Program-made: the position numbers and the translations under genes
Shown: positions 27,980 to 30,839 of the stretch, piece after piece
How the letters are laid out: each line of letters starts with the position of its first letter
Numbering within the stretch: the stretch's first letter is position 1
Origin: a virus
Virus record (IMG/VR): IMGVR_UViG_3300010157_000178
Coordinates: 1-30,839 of that record
DNA length: 30,839 bases
Direction: 5' to 3' (one strand)
Notes under the pieces: model-generated
What the model saw: the letters and a program-made list of their open reading frames with translations, nothing else
Told to the model about the DNA's origin: nothing
Databases searched by the model: none

Positions 27980-29497
27980 CTAACGCTTCCGTACAGGCTT
28001 TTTAAATTTTCCCTCGTAGTTCAAGAACTCCAACTCTTCCAGAGGCATCTTCCTTTCCAGTAACCATTCCCTTGCCAGCCTACCATTGCGTAGGTTGCAT
28101 AAATCAGAGTTGATATGTTCCGTTTGTTCCCACATAGAATCATGCCGCTGATGGTAGATAGCTTTTTCTATCTCCTGTCCCTTTGCTAATTTGATTAGCT
28201 CTCGCATAATCCTATCCCATGAGTGCCTACCAATCACCATGTCAGGGTACAAGTGATGGTTCCTTCTCCACCATCCCACAGGGATTGTAAACAAGTCACA
28301 ACCAGGGTATTTATCTCCTGCAATCTGATCGTCTGGAATGATCTTATCTAGATACTTGTAATCATGTCTGAAGGCATATCCTAGTGGAGCTTTCCGAATC
28401 TTCTCTATGATGTCGGTCGTGACGCAAATATCCGTATTGGTAATCACCACAATGTCGGTGTCCTTCCTTCCACAACAAGCAAACTTGATCATCTCCTTGA
28501 TCATGGGGATTTCCTTCTTCTGGTTTGGTATTGAGTTGGCAGAGTGCCTGACAAAGCAATTGTCATCTAGACCACAATCTACCCAACCAACATTCCAAGT
28601 GCTTGCGGCTAGATCATTGCGGCGTTTCTCTTCTCCTGCGGCATTGGGTAGCCTTGAGTAAACATGAACAATATCGGGATGCTTTGGCTTTGCAGGAGGG
28701 TTGCGGATCAGATCCAAGATCCTAGTTACATCTCTAGGGAAGTTCTTGTAGCGTGTATAAGAGGCATAGGAGGGCCTCCAAGCGGCTCCATGCCATAAGG
28801 TCGGTGAATCTGCCACAAGTGCGTGTACAGGCTTCTTAGTGGCGTATGAGAGGTGCAAGTTGCCACTATCCGTTAGGATCATTGCTGCTGTATTGGGATG
28901 ATCCATAATCCCAAGAAGATCATACATCCTTTCAGCCTTTATTTTAGCCAGATCAACAATGTGAAATTCTTTTAAAGAGTGATTCAATATCTCCCAAAGC
29001 AAATCGCTATACGGAAAAGGAGATGAAATGCCTCCAGTTGAGACGACAATCCAAGGTTTTAGCGTAGGGATATACTTGTATAACCTTTTTTCTCTTTTCT
29101 TATCCCTTTTATCAAATACCAGCTGAGGTTGACTAGGCCAAAGTTCTAACTTATCAGCTAGTTTCCAAGCATCTTTCTGGAAAGAATCACATATGATCTT
29201 TGGGGCATGACTATTGCCATAGACTTGACTTACGATCACATCGGAGATGCCAACGACCTGAGATGTTCTGACATCATCGGAAAAAGTTTTAGCGAATGCT
29301 ATAGCACCAGAAACATCTTCAAAACGCCCATCAAACACCAATGGCTCGACATAAGAAACGCCATCCAAGATGGATGCATAATCTTTGGAAATGACAAGAC
29401 GGGCTTTTACCCCCGTCTCTTTGTACTCATTTAGGAGAACAGGAAGGAAACAGATTATGTCTCCATATCTTCCAGTATTAACATGGACTCTAGCCAT
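27980..29497 (-). CDS. Two-domain glycosyltransferase, GT9-like N-domain (505 aa)
   Basis: Residues 1 to about 265 resemble a GT9/heptosyltransferase: an early GRYGDIICFLPVL (9-21), a mid-domain WIVVSTGGISSPFPYSDLLW, then TDSGNLHLSYATKKPVHAL (209-227), equivalent to the GNDTG-P-HLAAA donor-binding motif. From about 275 a second domain has HVYSRLPN, VVITNTDIC (350-358, a possible DxD-like acidic site for metal-nucleotide) and a helical end. This could be two sugar transfers in one protein, to DNA, virion or host surface. It overlaps the upstream gene by 8 nt. Confidence 0.76.
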   Translation of the reverse strand: MARVHVNTGRYGDIICFLPVLLNEYKETGVKARLVISKDYASILDGVSYVEPLVFDGRFEDVSGAIAFAKTFSDDVRTSQVVGISDVIVSQVYGNSHAPKIICDSFQKDAWKLADKLELWPSQPQLVFDKRDKKREKRLYKYIPTLKPWIVVSTGGISSPFPYSDLLWEILNHSLKEFHIVDLAKIKAERMYDLLGIMDHPNTAAMILTDSGNLHLSYATKKPVHALVADSPTLWHGAAWRPSYASYTRYKNFPRDVTRILDLIRNPPAKPKHPDIVHVYSRLPNAAGEEKRRNDLAASTWNVGWVDCGLDDNCFVRHSANSIPNQKKEIPMIKEMIKFACCGRKDTDIVVITNTDICVTTDIIEKIRKAPLGYAFRHDYKYLDKIIPDDQIAGDKYPGCDLFTIPVGWWRRNHHLYPDMVIGRHSWDRIMRELIKLAKGQEIEKAIYHQRHDSMWEQTEHINSDLCNLRNGRLAREWLLERKMPLEELEFLNYEGKFKKPVRKR

Positions 29498-29693
29498 TGG
29501 CTTTCACGAACTCGACATGAAAGACTTTTGCCAAACCAGCGGCATGAATAGCAAGAACGCTTACACGATCTAATCCACCCTTCTTTCCTAGCATCTCTGG
29601 AGATAGCTCACCAGATGCTGACAGCCCAGAAATAATTGCCTCCCATGCCGCTTCTTTTTGCATATCTCCAACAGGATCAGCTTTGATCGTCAT
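29490..29693 (-). CDS. Small protein, unknown (67 aa, start uncertain)
   Basis: The product (MTIKADPVGDMQKEAAWEAIISG ... VLAIHAAGLAKVF) is helical. An in-frame ATG at 29831 would give 113 aa, but the extra part is read out of frame through the acidic tail of the upstream gene and is Lys/Pro/Ser-rich. The ATG at 29693, overlapping that gene by 17 nt, is more plausible. Unknown function; sits between a virion-type region and the glycosyltransferase. Confidence 0.58.
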   Translation of the reverse strand: MTIKADPVGDMQKEAAWEAIISGLSASGELSPEMLGKKGGLDRVSVLAIHAAGLAKVFHVEFVKANG

Positions 29694-30063
29694 CGGAATA
29701 GGATTTGGTAAACTTGGTTCTAGGCTGTTCTGTGGGAGGGGGAAGGACTTTGAGAGTGACTTCTCCTTCTGGGTAGACTTCTTCTTTTGATACTTCCTCT
29801 TGATCTTCTGTGGTTGCTGGTTCGTTTCCATTTTCTTCTTCTTGGGGTAGTTGTCCGTATTGTTTGGCGTATCGTAGCGTCTCGACTACAAAGTAATTAC
29901 GCTGCTCCAACAGGGCAATAACAACTGCTTGGTAAAAACTTACTTCTGGGAGCTTGCTTTTTTCTCCATGCTCACGAATCTCTTTAAGATTCAGATCGCC
30001 TGGGAATTCAGATTGCTCAAACGGATATTTAAGTGACGGAGGAAGGATATATTTTTTAGACAT
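29677..30063 (-). CDS. Small protein with acidic tail, unknown (128 aa)
   Basis: N-terminal half globular (SLKYPFEQSEFPGDLNLKEI, VSFYQAVVIALLEQRNYFV), C-terminal half acidic and Pro-rich (EEENGNEPATTEDQEEVSKE). Second gene of the minus-strand block that starts with the large virion protein. The acidic tail overlaps the next gene's possible long reading. No recognised family. Confidence 0.68.
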   Translation of the reverse strand: MSKKYILPPSLKYPFEQSEFPGDLNLKEIREHGEKSKLPEVSFYQAVVIALLEQRNYFVVETLRYAKQYGQLPQEEENGNEPATTEDQEEVSKEEVYPEGEVTLKVLPPPTEQPRTKFTKSYSDDDQS

Positions 30064-30122
30064 AGTGGTTGCTGAAGTGAAAATGAAATATGCAAAATTT
30101 CCTAACAGTTGGCAAGAGATTT

Positions 30123-30839
30123 TTACTTTAACCCAAATGGTTTTGCGGTTGAACTTTTTAACCCAAATGGTTTTGCGCTAGAACTCTTCAATCCAAATGG
30201 ATTATTGGAAGATGATGGACTTTGCCTTGATTCCAATGACTTCTTGTATTCTTCAATATCAGCAGGAGTCTCAAGCCTTGCCCCCAAGAGGGCAGCAGAT
30301 CCAGCTTTAGCGACCGCAGGAAGTATTTCCTTTTGTGTTGCAGCTTCAGAAATAGGAATTGGAGCAAATTGTTCTTGAATAACTTCGCGGTAAGTCAACT
30401 TCCTCCGACCTCTATCTGGTTGTTCGCTAGACCAAGGAACTGTATTTCCTACATAATCTTTTCTAGTTGCCGCTACAATAATATCTCTAGTAATCGGGCT
30501 TAATCCACTTCTTAAATAAGTATAAAGAGAGTCTTTCATTGCTTGTTCACGACCTCCTTTTGCTTTTTGCCAGCGAGAAAGATCACCAAAAACAGCATTA
30601 TATTCCGATGCCAAAAGCCTTGCTATACGAGTGAATGCACCAACTGTAGCAAAGTTGTAACCAAATCCCTTGTAAGAAAGCCAATCATTCTTTTTAGGAT
30701 CGGTAAAGTTAATGCCTTGATTACTTCCAGTAACAGATAGCAATGCTTGGTTTGCAAGCAAGGTTCCAGTTAAAACACCCAAGAACTTTGCTTTGTTTTT
30801 TGCTTCATAAACAGCACTCATCCTTTCTTCTGGAGATAC
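30123..30839 (-). CDS. C-terminus of a large virion/polyvalent protein (partial)
   Basis: The frame is open to the window edge (VSPEER precedes the first internal Met), so only the last about 239 residues are seen. Content such as FLGVLTGTLLANQALLSV, LLASEYNAVFGDLSRWQKAKGGREQAM, SGLSPITRDII and VPWSS resembles C-terminal regions of large polyvalent or internal virion proteins of podovirus-like phages (LPD38-type segments, by memory). It ends in three FGLKSS-type repeats. Likely ejected with DNA or part of the internal core. Confidence 0.65.
   Translation of the reverse strand, partial: VSPEERMSAVYEAKNKAKFLGVLTGTLLANQALLSVTGSNQGINFTDPKKNDWLSYKGFGYNFATVGAFTRIARLLASEYNAVFGDLSRWQKAKGGREQAMKDSLYTYLRSGLSPITRDIIVAATRKDYVGNTVPWSSEQPDRGRRKLTYREVIQEQFAPIPISEAATQKEILPAVAKAGSAALLGARLETPADIEEYKKSLESRQSPSSSNNPFGLKSSSAKPFGLKSSTAKPFGLK
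30131..30200 (-). repeat. 30-bp tandem repeat coding FGLKSSxAKP
   Basis: The core ACCCAAATGG or ATCCAAATGG recurs at 30131, 30161 and 30191, a 30-nt period. On the minus strand it encodes NPFGLKSSSA, KPFGLKSSTA and the final KPFGLK of the virion protein. Confidence 0.75.

Noticed and set aside
1-30839. CRISPR array, insertion sequence or integrase
   Set aside because: No regular repeat-spacer series, no transposase DDE motif or terminal inverted repeats, and no tyrosine or serine recombinase pattern was seen. The tRNA-like element alone does not make an attachment site.

Overview
The window is a piece of a tailed double-stranded DNA phage genome (Caudoviricetes). It carries a large terminase, a portal protein, a scaffold-like protein, a probable major capsid protein, a small terminase, an ERF annealase, a Cas4/AddB-type exonuclease, two HNH endonucleases and dozens of tightly overlapping small genes. 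No integrase, lysis gene or host housekeeping gene is recognised. The host cannot be named. Most genes lack a clear Shine-Dalgarno sequence and many start after A/C-rich leaders, while the visible promoters look like ordinary sigma-70 types. That points away from an SD-dependent host and does not look like Bacteroidetes promoters, but it is not diagnostic.

Layout. 1-7681 (minus strand) is the head module, read right to left: a 129-aa Cys-containing protein, portal, a 94-aa protein, a scaffold-like coiled-coil protein, a capsid protein and three small virion-type proteins. A strong promoter (7704-7732) drives it. 7734-13602 (mostly plus) holds the large terminase and then an accessory block: a guanidino-modifying enzyme of the DDAH/amidinotransferase fold, small basic and Cys-rich proteins, a metallophosphoesterase, a helix-turn-helix-like protein, a mini HExxH protein and an AT-hook protein. 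13603-14270 is a non-coding region with iterated TTGCCGA motifs, palindromes, hairpins and a tRNA-like element that lacks an anticodon arm. 14271-16088 (minus) holds three small proteins and the small terminase, 6 kb from the large one and on the other strand.

16586-27978 (plus) is a long early/replication operon. First come about 15 tiny genes with A/C-rich leaders and recurrent GCC-triplet tracts, then ERF annealase, exonuclease and a small protein with an SSB-like acidic tail. These are followed by a winged-helix protein, a series of overlapping small genes, a DUF1064-like nuclease, two HNH endonucleases, a replication-type protein and a DNA methyltransferase-like protein. 27980-30839 (minus) converges on it with a two-domain glycosyltransferase, two small proteins and the C-terminus of a large probable internal virion (polyvalent-type) protein with 10-residue repeats.

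The most unusual items are the DDAH-like enzyme and the structured region before it, the tRNA-like element without an anticodon arm, the 79-nt A/C-only leader with a tandem duplication, the GCC-tract pattern, the duplicated peptide at both ends of the scaffold, and the short protein ending in an SSB-type tip.
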